Shown here piece after piece: positions 45,089 through 53,079 of a stretch of 64,000 bases of DNA; position 1 is the stretch's first letter; each line of letters begins with the position of its first letter. The notes beneath the pieces are model-generated. The model was not told the DNA's origin. It searched no databases and worked only from the letters and a program-made list of their open reading frames with translations. The position numbers and the translations under genes are program-made. Source of the DNA: JASHVB01 sp035508435 (GTDB taxonomy: Bacteria; Pseudomonadota; Alphaproteobacteria; Acetobacterales; Acetobacteraceae); NCBI GenBank assembly GCA_035508435.1, contig DATJNA010000063.1:20350-84349 (forward strand). The letters are read 5' to 3'.

Positions 45089-46021
45089 TCAGGCCCGCAT
45101 CAATCCCCGCACGTGCACTGCGGCCGAGGCCGCCAGCGCATCCAGGTCGTAGCCGCCCTCCAACACCGAGACCAGTCTGCCCTGGCAATGGCGGTCCGCG
45201 ATCCGCATCAACTCGTCGGTGATCCAGGCGTAATCCACGGTGTCCAGCCGGATCTGCGCCAGCGGATCGGCCTTGTGCGCATCGAATCCAGCCGAAACGA
45301 TCAGCAGGTCGGGGGCGAAACGGTCGAGTTCCGGCAGGATGATATCGCCCCAATTCGCACGGAACACCGCGCTGCCGTCACCCGGCCGCAGCGGCGCGTT
45401 CACGATGTTGTTGGCGACGCCGCGTTCCCACGCATCGCCGGTTCCTGGGTAACACGGGCTTTGATGCGACGACCCATAGAACAGATCAGAATCTTGCTCG
45501 AACATCGCCTGGGTGCCGTTGCCGTGATGGACGTCGAAATCCACCACCGCGACGCGCTGCACGTTGTGCACCGCGCGCGCGTGCAGTGCGGCGACCGCGG
45601 CATTGTTGAACAAGCAGAAGCCCATCGGGCGGGAAGGTTCGGCGTGGTGGCCGGGCGGGCGCACCGCGGCGAAGGCAGCGCGCGCCCAGCCTTGCATCAC
45701 CGCATCCACCGCCGCCACCGCACCACCGGCCGCACGCAACGCGGCCTCGGCGCTCCCGGCGCCCATGGACGTGTCGGCGTCAAGCTGCACCGTCTCGCCA
45801 TGGTCTGGCCGAATGGACAGGATCGCCGCAACATAATCCGCGGGGTGCACGCGCCGGAGTTGCTCCTCGGTCGCCTCGGGTGCCGACTCGCGCAGTAATG
45901 GCGCGAATTCCTCGGCTTCCAGCGCCGCAAGGACCGCGCGCAGACGTTCGGGGCTTTCCGGGTGATAGGGACCGTTTTCATGCTCCAGGCAGGCCGGATG
46001 GGTGATCAGGGCGGTGGGCAC
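45089..46021 (-). CDS. Histone-deacetylase-family (acetylpolyamine/acuC-like) hydrolase
   Basis: A 310-residue zinc deacetylase. HPESPERLRAVL, RPPGHHAEPSRPMGFCLFNN, VVDFDVHHGNGTQ, SAGFDAHKADPLA and VLEGGYDL carry the active-site His pair, the zinc ligands (Asp, His, Asp) and the tyrosine-region glycine loop. Bacterial members remove acetyl groups from small amines or proteins. The GTG at 46019-46021 is the best start; its codon lies 1 bp after the stop of the TusA-like gene, so the two are coupled. Confidence 0.93.
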   Translation of the reverse strand: MPTALITHPACLEHENGPYHPESPERLRAVLAALEAEEFAPLLRESAPEATEEQLRRVHPADYVAAILSIRPDHGETVQLDADTSMGAGSAEAALRAAGGAVAAVDAVMQGWARAAFAAVRPPGHHAEPSRPMGFCLFNNAAVAALHARAVHNVQRVAVVDFDVHHGNGTQAMFEQDSDLFYGSSHQSPCYPGTGDAWERGVANNIVNAPLRPGDGSAVFRANWGDIILPELDRFAPDLLIVSAGFDAHKADPLAQIRLDTVDYAWITDELMRIADRHCQGRLVSVLEGGYDLDALAASAAVHVRGLMRA

Positions 46022-46022
46022 C

Positions 46023-46274
46023 TCATGCTTCCTTTGGTTCGGGCTGGTCGGCGCGACGGCGGATGAGAAAGCTGAACACGCCCGATTCCTCGCTCCAGGC
46101 GAGCAAGGCGTGGCCGGTTTCGCGGCAGAATGCCTGGAAGTCGGCAACGGCGGCGCGATCGGTGGCGAGGACGCGCAGGCGCGCGCCGGCCGGCAGCGAA
46201 CGCAGCGTGCGATTTGCGCGCAGCACCGGCAGCGGGCAGTTCATGCCTTTTACGTCAAGCAGAGTTTCGCTCAT
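46023..46274 (-). CDS. TusA-family sulfur-carrier protein
   Basis: An 83-residue SirA/TusA fold protein. LDVKGMNCPLPVLRA contains the catalytic Cys in the CPxP motif near residue 13. TusA moves persulfide sulfur in tRNA thiolation or sulfur trafficking; the exact partner here is unknown. It is the first gene of a TusA-HDAC-xseB run, each almost touching the next. A longer upstream frame is not supported. Confidence 0.92.
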   Translation of the reverse strand: MSETLLDVKGMNCPLPVLRANRTLRSLPAGARLRVLATDRAAVADFQAFCRETGHALLAWSEESGVFSFLIRRRADQPEPKEA

Positions 46275-46375
46275 CGGGCTCGGATAGTGGGGCGGCGACG
46301 CGCGGCGAGCAAGGCGCCGCGATTTAAGCCCAGAGATCCGGGAAACGCTCCTGTTGGCGACGGCCAAGGCATCAA

Positions 46376-47032
46376 TCATGCGGCGGCTTCGGTTGGTTTG
46401 CCATATAATCTGAGGAATGCCTCGGTCGCGGCGTGCGCCCTCTGTTCGATCTCGGCGGGCTTCGGCGGCGCCGCGACGCACAGCAGCCGACCCAGCATGA
46501 GATCGCCCCACAGCAGTGCGAAAAACTGCTCCATCATCCAGGCGGGATCACCAGGGCCCAAAATTTTGCTGGCCTGAGCCTGGGCCAACAGCAGGGTGAG
46601 CGCGCCACGGTTCACCGACCGGCTGTGGCTGAGGGTCACGGCTACCTCGGGCGAGCGCTCTGCTTCGGCGATGGCGAGGCGGAACATCGCCAGCACCGCC
46701 GGACGGGTGACTTCGCGAATGACCGTCGCGCCGAACGTCGCCAGCGTGGCAGCCAACGCTTCGCGGTCGATCGGCACAGGGAGTGCAGGCGGCAGTCGCA
46801 TTCGCGCGGCGCGGGCAGTGATGCAGGCAAGCAGGATCGCCTGCTTGCCGGGGAAGTTCGCATAGAGATCCCGCTTCGACATTTTCGCCCTGGTCGCGAT
46901 CTCAAGCATGCTGGTGCCGGTGTAGCCAAGCTCCATGAACGCCGTGAACGCCGCGCCGATAATGCGATCACACATCGGGCGCTCGGCCACCGGCGGCGAA
47001 ACTCCAGACGTGGTTTTTTTCACCCGTCGCAC
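46376..47032 (-). CDS. TetR-family transcriptional regulator
   Basis: A 218-residue repressor. The N-terminal HTH is CDRIIGAAFTAFMELGYTGTSMLEIATRAKMSKRDLYANFPGK in pattern (key words GYTGTSM, IA..A..S, LY..F..K). An all-helical ligand-binding domain follows, starting near LAATLATFGATVIREV. It lies opposite a secreted SnoaL-like gene, with two inverted repeats (47051-47066, 47083-47100) between them, so autoregulation and control of that gene are likely. Ligand unknown. Confidence 0.92.
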   Translation of the reverse strand: MRRVKKTTSGVSPPVAERPMCDRIIGAAFTAFMELGYTGTSMLEIATRAKMSKRDLYANFPGKQAILLACITARAARMRLPPALPVPIDREALAATLATFGATVIREVTRPAVLAMFRLAIAEAERSPEVAVTLSHSRSVNRGALTLLLAQAQASKILGPGDPAWMMEQFFALLWGDLMLGRLLCVAAPPKPAEIEQRAHAATEAFLRLYGKPTEAAA

Positions 47033-47050
47033 GCAAAATCCTCTTGCCGT

Positions 47051-47100
47051 GGTACCATATCGTACCGTAGCCTAGGCCAAGGCGGTACGATGACGTACCG
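47051..47100. promoter_or_regulatory. Two palindromic operators, likely for the TetR regulator
   Basis: GGTAC-CATATC-GTACC (47051-47066) and CGGTACG-ATGA-CGTACCG (47083-47100) are perfect inverted repeats sharing the GGTAC half-site. Their centres are about 33 bp apart, in the gap between two divergent genes. This is the size and placement expected for TetR dimers. Binding is inferred. Confidence 0.65.
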
Positions 47101-47225
47101 CCGATGTGACCCATAACCGGGATGGCTGTCCAGGCTTTTTGCTGAACGCCGGTAGCGCACAGAATCCGTGTCAACTCCGCACACGGTGGCTTGCGTGCGG
47201 ATCAATCACATAACGGAGGCTGCCA

Positions 47226-47810
47226 ATGACACTTCTTCGTAGACCGCTGGCTGGCGCGGCACTGTCATTGCTCACAATCATCGCCCCGGCTCCAGGTAGC
47301 GGCGCTGCCGATATGGTGGCGGCCAATCAAGCGCTGCTCCGGCAGTATTTCACGGACATCAACGCGCACGACGTATCGTCACTCCAGGACGTGATCGCGG
47401 AGAACTATGTTCAGCGCGAGGCCCGCCAGGGAACCGGACTCGCCGGCATGCAGGCGGCATATCGGCGATATTTCGATATGTTTCCGGATTTCCACATGAC
47501 GCTGGAGGACAGCGTTATCACCAACGACAAGATCGTTGCCCGCTTCCTGATCACGGCAACGCACGATCATCCGGTGCAACTCGGACCGAATGCGCCGGTT
47601 TTTCCACCCACCGGCAGGAAGCTCGCCTGGGAGGGCATCTCGATCTGGCGCGTCGCCGACGGGAAATTCGTCGAGCATTGGGGCATCGACGACTTGCTCG
47701 GTGCCGCGCAGCAGATGCGGGCGCGGTCGCCCGCTCAGGGGGCGCAGTCACCCGCTCACGGGGCGCGGTCGCCCGCTCAGGGGGCGCAATCACCCGCTCA
47801 AGGCAAGTGA
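47226..47810 (+). CDS. Secreted SnoaL-like (ester-cyclase-type) protein
   Basis: A 194-residue protein with a signal peptide (about 1-27, ending GSGA-ADM). A SnoaL-like domain follows (ALLRQYFTDINAHDVSSLQDVIAENYVQRE in pattern, then MFPDFHMTLEDSVITNDKIVAR and WRVADGKFVEHWGIDD). Members bind or isomerise small ring or ester compounds; no catalytic residue can be assigned. The last 28 residues are four copies of a 7-residue RSPAQGA unit encoded by a 21-bp tandem repeat (47721-47804). It is divergent from a TetR gene and probably under its control. Confidence 0.85.
   Translation: MTLLRRPLAGAALSLLTIIAPAPGSGAADMVAANQALLRQYFTDINAHDVSSLQDVIAENYVQREARQGTGLAGMQAAYRRYFDMFPDFHMTLEDSVITNDKIVARFLITATHDHPVQLGPNAPVFPPTGRKLAWEGISIWRVADGKFVEHWGIDDLLGAAQQMRARSPAQGAQSPAHGARSPAQGAQSPAQGK
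47721..47804 (+). repeat. 21-bp tandem repeat, four copies, encoding a C-terminal tail
   Basis: Units GCGCGGTCGCCCGCTCAGGGG-type at 47721, 47742, 47763 and 47784, in frame with the SnoaL-like gene. About 50 bp after its stop, a separate 13-bp repeat (ACGCCTCGGGGCC, units at 47854, 47867 and 47880) occurs. Confidence 0.95.
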
Positions 47811-47927
47811 GGATGTGCGGCGCCCACGGTTCGGTCGTGCAGCGGGATCGGTAACGCCTCGGGGCCACGCCTCGGGGCCACGCCTCGGGGCCACGCCTCG
47901 ACCCGCATCCTGGGTTCGGCTGACTGG

Positions 47928-49232
47928 CTACTCCACACGTCCACGGCACTCACCAAACCCGAGCGCCGCCCGCCCTGCGCCGCGGCAATGTGCCCGGAAG
48001 ATCACCTCGTCCCCGGCTTCCAAATACCGTCGCATCTCGCCGTTCGGCAGGGTGATTGGATTGCGCCCGCCCATGGTCGTTTCCAACAGGCACCCGGAGG
48101 TGCCCGGCTCGGTCCCTGATATCGTGCCGCTGCCGAACAAATCTCCCGGCCGCAGGTTGCAGCCATTGGAGGTGTGGTGCGCCAACATCTGCGCCACAGT
48201 CCAGTACAGCATGTCGGCCGTCGCACGCGACAACAGGAACGGGGCAGCGCCAGTCTCCCGCATCGCCGGCGTCAGCAGCGACACTTCGAACGCGATATCC
48301 AGCGCGCCCCGCGTCTGATCCGCCGCATCAAGCAAGTGTGGCAGTGGTGCCGGATCACCCACGGGACGCGGCGGCTGAGGCATCCGGAACGGCGCCAGCG
48401 CCTCGGACGTGATGATCCACGGCGAGACGAAGGTGCGAAAACTCTTCGCCAGGAACGGCCCAAGCGGCTGCGATTCCCAGCTTTGGATATCCCGCGCCGA
48501 CCAGTCGTTCAGCAGGCAGAAGCCGGCGATGTGATCCGACGCTTCGGCGATCGGGATCGGCGTGCCAAGTTCATTGCCCGGGCCGATCCACACCCCAAGC
48601 TCCAGTTCGTAATCGAGGTTGCGGCACGGGCCGTAGCTCGGCGCCGCCTCATCCGGCAGCTTGCGCTGGCCGAGCGGCCGCGGCACTGGCTCACCCGACG
48701 GCCGCACCGACGACGCGCGGCTATGATACGCTACCGGCACGTATTTGTAATTCGGCAGCAGTGGATTTTCCGGCCGGTTGATGCGGCCGCCGGCGGCGGC
48801 GTGATGGATGCCGGCAAAGAAATCCGTGTAGTCGCCGATGACCGCCGGAACCTGGAGGCGGCAGTCCACCGCCCGATGCAACAGACGCGGCGCCAGCGGG
48901 ACCAGCGTCCCGCGCTCCTCGCCCTTGGCATCCAACAGGTCGGACACACGCTGCCGCAGCGCCGACCGCGCCGCGCTACCCAGCGCAAGCAGAGGATTCA
49001 GCGTCGCTCCGGCGGCTGCTTCGGCGGCATCGCGCGCGAGGCCGGAGAACAACCCCACCTCCAACGCGGCGCGAACATCGAAAATCTGCTCGCCAATCGC
49101 GATGCCGCCACGCGCGGCGCCATCGCCGAGGCTGAATACGCCCAGTGGCAGGTTCTGAATCGGAAACTCGCTGTGGCCGTTGGCGGACTGTACCCAGCTC
49201 TCCCGGTTCGGATCATGTGTGGCATCCAGCAT
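47928..49232 (-). CDS. fahA: Fumarylacetoacetase
   Basis: A 434-residue hydrolase that splits fumarylacetoacetate to fumarate and acetoacetate, the last step of tyrosine and homogentisate breakdown. The N-terminal SH3-like domain precedes a mixed-beta FAH domain: DYTDFFAGIHHA (catalytic His), SYGPCRNLDYELELGVWIGPGNELG (metal-ligand Glu pair), FCLLNDWSARDIQSWESQPLGPF, and GSGTISGTEP. The acetoacetate it makes could feed the CoA-transferase at 39-40.5 kb. hmgA and maiA are not in the window. It is divergent from a MarR gene. Confidence 0.96.
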   Translation of the reverse strand: MLDATHDPNRESWVQSANGHSEFPIQNLPLGVFSLGDGAARGGIAIGEQIFDVRAALEVGLFSGLARDAAEAAAGATLNPLLALGSAARSALRQRVSDLLDAKGEERGTLVPLAPRLLHRAVDCRLQVPAVIGDYTDFFAGIHHAAAGGRINRPENPLLPNYKYVPVAYHSRASSVRPSGEPVPRPLGQRKLPDEAAPSYGPCRNLDYELELGVWIGPGNELGTPIPIAEASDHIAGFCLLNDWSARDIQSWESQPLGPFLAKSFRTFVSPWIITSEALAPFRMPQPPRPVGDPAPLPHLLDAADQTRGALDIAFEVSLLTPAMRETGAAPFLLSRATADMLYWTVAQMLAHHTSNGCNLRPGDLFGSGTISGTEPGTSGCLLETTMGGRNPITLPNGEMRRYLEAGDEVIFRAHCRGAGRAALGFGECRGRVE

Positions 49233-49452
49233 GTCGGCCCTCCGTGGTTCAGGACGCCTCAGGATTATGGTCGGCTGCCACGTCGCGCATGCTGACGGCA
49301 GCGGTCCCCGCGCGATTCGTGCACGCCACGCCTCGGACTGATCGGTAGCAGTTACCGCGCCTCACGCCCCTCCTCCACCCCGGCAGAATGTCCATTCCGT
49401 GACGTCCTGTTTCGCGTTAAGACAATGCGCTGCCTGGGAGGAGACAAACAAG

Positions 49453-49974
49453 ATGAAGACCGAAGCGCGAACCGTAACGGCGCTCCACCTGGGCGCAACC
49501 TCCGAATCCAACGGCTTCCGCCTCGAGGAATTCCTGCCCTATCAGTTGTCGGTGGCTGCGGAGCGCGTCTCGCGATTCATGTCCGACCGCTATGCGGAGG
49601 CATCCGGATTGACGATTCCCGAATGGCGCGTACTGGCAACGATCGCGCGCTTCCGCACCGTCTCGCCCAGCGTGGTCGTGGAATGGACCGCGATGGACAA
49701 GGTGAAAGTCAGCCGTGCCGCGGCGTCGCTGGTTGCAGCCGGCCTCGTCCGCCAGTTACCCGATCCGAATGACGGCCGCGGCCGGCGGCTGCGCATGACA
49801 CGCAAGGGAAGAGGCGTTTACCAACGCGTCGTGCCTCTGGCGCGGGAAATGGAAGCCGAGCTCGCCGACGGCGTGGGGCGAACGCAGTGGGCGGCACTCG
49901 GCAAGGCACTGGTGCGCCTCAACCAGCATGTGCGTCACGTCGTCGAGACCGACCAGGAGCAAGCCGTGGAGTGA
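49453..49974 (+). CDS. MarR-family transcriptional regulator
   Basis: A 173-residue winged-helix regulator. YQLSVAAERVSRFMSDRYAEASGLTIPEWRVLATI is the typical N-terminal helix and wing start, VKVSRAAASLVAAGLVRQLPDPNDGRGRRLRMTRKG is the recognition helix and wing, and a C-terminal dimer helix follows. The 220-bp divergent gap to fumarylacetoacetase suggests it controls that gene or sets of aromatic-catabolism genes. ATG 49453 is chosen; a GGGAGGAGAC site lies about 10 bp upstream. Confidence 0.9.
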   Translation: MKTEARTVTALHLGATSESNGFRLEEFLPYQLSVAAERVSRFMSDRYAEASGLTIPEWRVLATIARFRTVSPSVVVEWTAMDKVKVSRAAASLVAAGLVRQLPDPNDGRGRRLRMTRKGRGVYQRVVPLAREMEAELADGVGRTQWAALGKALVRLNQHVRHVVETDQEQAVE

Positions 49975-50099
49975 CCGTCGCCGCGTGGCAGCGCGGGGAC
50001 TCGCCTGTCACAAAACCTTCGCGCTAGGATCGCCGAACGGCGCGATCCGGGTCCGTGACACGGTGGGCGCCGAAGCAAAGAACAGCAGGAGGCGCGGCC

Positions 50100-52070
50100 A
50101 TGTCAGGAAACCAGAACGGCAGAAGTCCTCGCTCGGTGGCGCTGGTGGGCCCGTACAGCAGTGGCAAGTCCACCCTGTTCGAGGCAATGCTGGACGCGGC
50201 CGGTGCGCCGGTGAAACGCCCCGCCGACCCGCGCAACCGCCCGATGACCACCGAGACCCGCGTCGGTCATGGCACCTATCTGGGCGATTCCTGGGCCGTG
50301 CTGGACTGTCCCGGTTCAATCGAATTCAACTACGAAATGTGCACCGCGCTGGCCATGGTCGATATCGCGGTGGTGGTCTGTGAGCCGGTTCCCTCCCGCG
50401 CGCTGACCGTGGCGCCGGCGCTGAAACTGCTGGCCGATCAGGGCGTGCCGCATGTGGTGTTCATCAACAAGATCGACACGCTGGAAGGCAGCGTGCGCGA
50501 CACGCTGGCCGCACTGCAGGCCTATGCGAAGTCGCCGCTGGTGCTGCGGCAGGTACCGATCGTCGATGGCCAGGCGGTGAACGGCTATGTCGACGTGGTG
50601 AGCGAGCGCGCGTATCGCTACCGCAAGGGCCAGGCTTCGGAGCTGATGCAGGTTCCGTCCGAGATGCAGGACGAAGAACAGCAGGCGCTCGGCAAGCTGC
50701 TGGAGACACTGGCCGACCGCGATGACGAACTGTTGGAAAAGGTGCTGGAGGACATCAAGCCGACGCCCGCCGAGATCTATCGAGACCTCCGCAAGGACCT
50801 GGCCGCCGGCGCAGTGATCGAAGTATTGCTCGGTTCGGCGGACAATGCCCACGGCGTGCGCCGGCTGTGGAAGGCGCTGCGGCACGATTCGCCCTTCGTG
50901 GAGGAGACCGCGGCGCGCAGGGACATCCCCACCGATGGGCCGCCCTTGGCGCAGGTCTTCAAGACGGTTTACGCGGGTCATACTGGCAAACTGTCCTATG
51001 CCCGCGTCTGGCGCGGCACGATCAAGGATGGCGTGAGCCTGGGCGGCTCGCGGCTGGGCGGCATCTATCATTTCCAGGGCGGCGAGTTGGCGAAATGCGC
51101 CGAGGCGGTCGCCGGCGACGTCGTCGCGTTCGGCCGGCTCGAAGGTGTTGTCACCGGCGCCACCGTGTCACCGGGCGCGACGCCGGAGCCATTGCCGTTC
51201 CCGGACCCGGCGGCGCCGGTCTATTCGCTGGCGATCGCCACCTCGGACCACAAGGACGACGTGAAGCTGAACGGCGCGCTGAGCAAGCTGCGCGAGGAGG
51301 ACCCCACCCTTTCGGTCGCACAGGAACAAGGCACCAGCGAGACGGTGCTGCATGGCCAGGGCGAGATGCATCTGAATGCGACCGTCGCACGGTTGCAGAA
51401 CAATTACGCGCTGAAGGTGTCCACCCACAAGCCGCAGGTTGCCTATAAGGAAACGATCCGCCGCGCGGTGCATGAACATGGCCGTTTGAAGAAGCAGAGC
51501 GGCGGCCACGGCCAGTTCGCCGACGTGAAGATCGACATCGCGCCGCGCGAACGCGGGGCGGGATTCGAATTCATCGACAAGGTGGTGGGCGGCGCGGTGC
51601 CGCGCAACTTCATTCCGGCCGTGGGCGAGGCTGCGGAAGAAGCGGCAAGGAAGGGACCGTACGGCTATCCAGTGGTCGACATCTCGGTAACGCTCGTCGA
51701 TGGGCAATTCCATAGCGTGGATAGCTCCGACATGGCGTTCAAGACCGCCACGAGCCTGGCGATGAAAGAGGGGCTGGCGAAGGCCGATCCGGTGTTGCTG
51801 GAGCCGATCTACCGCGTGAGTATCAGCGTGCCGAACGATTACACCGCGCGGGCGCAGCGTCTGATCACCGGCCGGCGGGGGCAGATTCTCGGCTATGCCG
51901 AGCGCTCGGGCTGGCCGGGCTGGGACGATGTCGAGGCGCTGGTTCCCGAAGCGGAGCTGCACGACCTGATTATCGAGCTGCGCTCGCAGACGCTGGGGTT
52001 GGGCACCTATCGCAAGGAATTCGACCACCTTGCCGAGACGCGTGCCGAACTGCGACGCGGCGCGGCGTAG
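50100..52070 (+). CDS. EF-G-like GTPase (paralogue, not the main EF-G)
   Basis: A 656-residue translational GTPase with domain order G, II, III, IV, V. The P-loop is GPYSSGKST near residue 19, G3 is DCPG, and G4 is NKID. Domain III begins near ATSDHKDDVKLNGALSKL, and domain IV contains SGGHGQFADVKI and YPVVDI. It is shorter than canonical EF-G (about 700) and its switch I is altered (RNRPMTTETR). It belongs to the EF-G-like group often annotated as 'elongation factor G-like' of uncertain role, possibly ribosome recycling or stress. AGGAGG precedes ATG 50100. No rps12/rps7/tuf neighbours, as expected for a paralogue. Confidence 0.9.
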   Translation: MSGNQNGRSPRSVALVGPYSSGKSTLFEAMLDAAGAPVKRPADPRNRPMTTETRVGHGTYLGDSWAVLDCPGSIEFNYEMCTALAMVDIAVVVCEPVPSRALTVAPALKLLADQGVPHVVFINKIDTLEGSVRDTLAALQAYAKSPLVLRQVPIVDGQAVNGYVDVVSERAYRYRKGQASELMQVPSEMQDEEQQALGKLLETLADRDDELLEKVLEDIKPTPAEIYRDLRKDLAAGAVIEVLLGSADNAHGVRRLWKALRHDSPFVEETAARRDIPTDGPPLAQVFKTVYAGHTGKLSYARVWRGTIKDGVSLGGSRLGGIYHFQGGELAKCAEAVAGDVVAFGRLEGVVTGATVSPGATPEPLPFPDPAAPVYSLAIATSDHKDDVKLNGALSKLREEDPTLSVAQEQGTSETVLHGQGEMHLNATVARLQNNYALKVSTHKPQVAYKETIRRAVHEHGRLKKQSGGHGQFADVKIDIAPRERGAGFEFIDKVVGGAVPRNFIPAVGEAAEEAARKGPYGYPVVDISVTLVDGQFHSVDSSDMAFKTATSLAMKEGLAKADPVLLEPIYRVSISVPNDYTARAQRLITGRRGQILGYAERSGWPGWDDVEALVPEAELHDLIIELRSQTLGLGTYRKEFDHLAETRAELRRGAA

Positions 52071-52079
52071 CCGGCGACT

Positions 52080-52167
52080 GTCATGGCGAGCCGCGTAGCG
52101 CCGAAGTCATCCCGATCGTGCCTGCGCGCGATCGCATCGCTTCGACGTCACGCGGCTGGCAGTGATC
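52080..52167. repeat. REP-type palindrome between convergent genes
   Basis: GTCATGGCGAGCCGCGTAGC...CGATCG pairs imperfectly with a downstream arm ending CGCGGCTGGCAGTGATC. It is a degenerate member of the family at 9079-9152. Located between the converging EF-G-like and motA genes, it could act as a two-way terminator. Confidence 0.6.
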
Positions 52168-52206
52168 GGCAGCACCCAATCCGCTGTGACGGGTTCCGCG
52201 GCGCCT

Positions 52207-53070
52207 TCACACCTGCACCGCGCTGACCGCCGCCTCCAGCTCCTCGAAGCTGGGCATGTGCTGGTTCGGCACCATCTTGCGTCCCGACTCGACGCTGACC
52301 TGCGGCGCATTGCCATGCAGGTGCGTCACCAGCACCGCGCGAATCACCTCGTAGTATTTCGCTTCTTCTTCCACCACCCCCTTCAAGCGGCCGGCGAACG
52401 GACCGACCAGGCCGTAGGCCAGCAAGACGCCGAGGAAGGTCCCCGTCAGCGCGCTGGCGATCATGCCACCCAGAACCGCCGGCGGCCGATCGATATGCGA
52501 CATCGTCTTGATCACCCCCAGCACCGCCGCGACGATCCCCAGCGCCGGCAGCCCGTCCGCCATGGTCTGTAGCGCGTGCGCCGGATGCAGCTCCTCATTC
52601 AGCGTCTTTTTCAGCTCGCGCGCCATCACGTCCTCGATCTGGTTCGGGTCGTCAGCGTTCATCCCCACCATACGCAGGTAGTCGCAAATCGTCGCGGTCG
52701 CGAACTTGTTCGCCAGGATGCGGGGGAACTTCTGGAATGCGGCGCTCTCTTGCGGCTTCTCGATATGCGGCTCAACCGCCATGTTCCCCTTCGTGCTGGC
52801 CAGCCGCACCAGGAAATACAACAGCGACAACAGGTCGATGTAATCGGCTTTGGTGAACGAGGCGCCCTTCACGATCTTGCCGAACTTGCCCAGCGAATGC
52901 TTCACGTCGTGCATGCTGTTGCTCATCACGAACGAGCCGATCGCGGCGCCGCCAATGGTCCACATCTCAAATGGCAGGGCCTCGGCGAGCGGGCCGACGG
53001 CGCCGCCTGAGGTAAGATAGCTGCCGAAGACACAGGCCAGCAGAAACACCAGGCCGCCGAGTGAGATCAT
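52207..53070 (-). CDS. motA: Flagellar motor stator protein MotA
   Basis: A 287-residue inner-membrane protein with four transmembrane segments (about 5-22, 33-50, 170-190, 202-225) and a large cytoplasmic loop. The MotA signature ADGLPALGIVAAVLGVIKTM is the third segment and carries the conserved Pro/Gly residues. It forms the proton channel that turns the flagellar motor, with MotB. The motB stop is 9 bp upstream, so the two are cotranscribed. No other flagellar gene is in the window. Confidence 0.97.
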   Translation of the reverse strand: MISLGGLVFLLACVFGSYLTSGGAVGPLAEALPFEMWTIGGAAIGSFVMSNSMHDVKHSLGKFGKIVKGASFTKADYIDLLSLLYFLVRLASTKGNMAVEPHIEKPQESAAFQKFPRILANKFATATICDYLRMVGMNADDPNQIEDVMARELKKTLNEELHPAHALQTMADGLPALGIVAAVLGVIKTMSHIDRPPAVLGGMIASALTGTFLGVLLAYGLVGPFAGRLKGVVEEEAKYYEVIRAVLVTHLHGNAPQVSVESGRKMVPNQHMPSFEELEAAVSAVQV

Positions 53071-53079
53071 GGCATGCGC

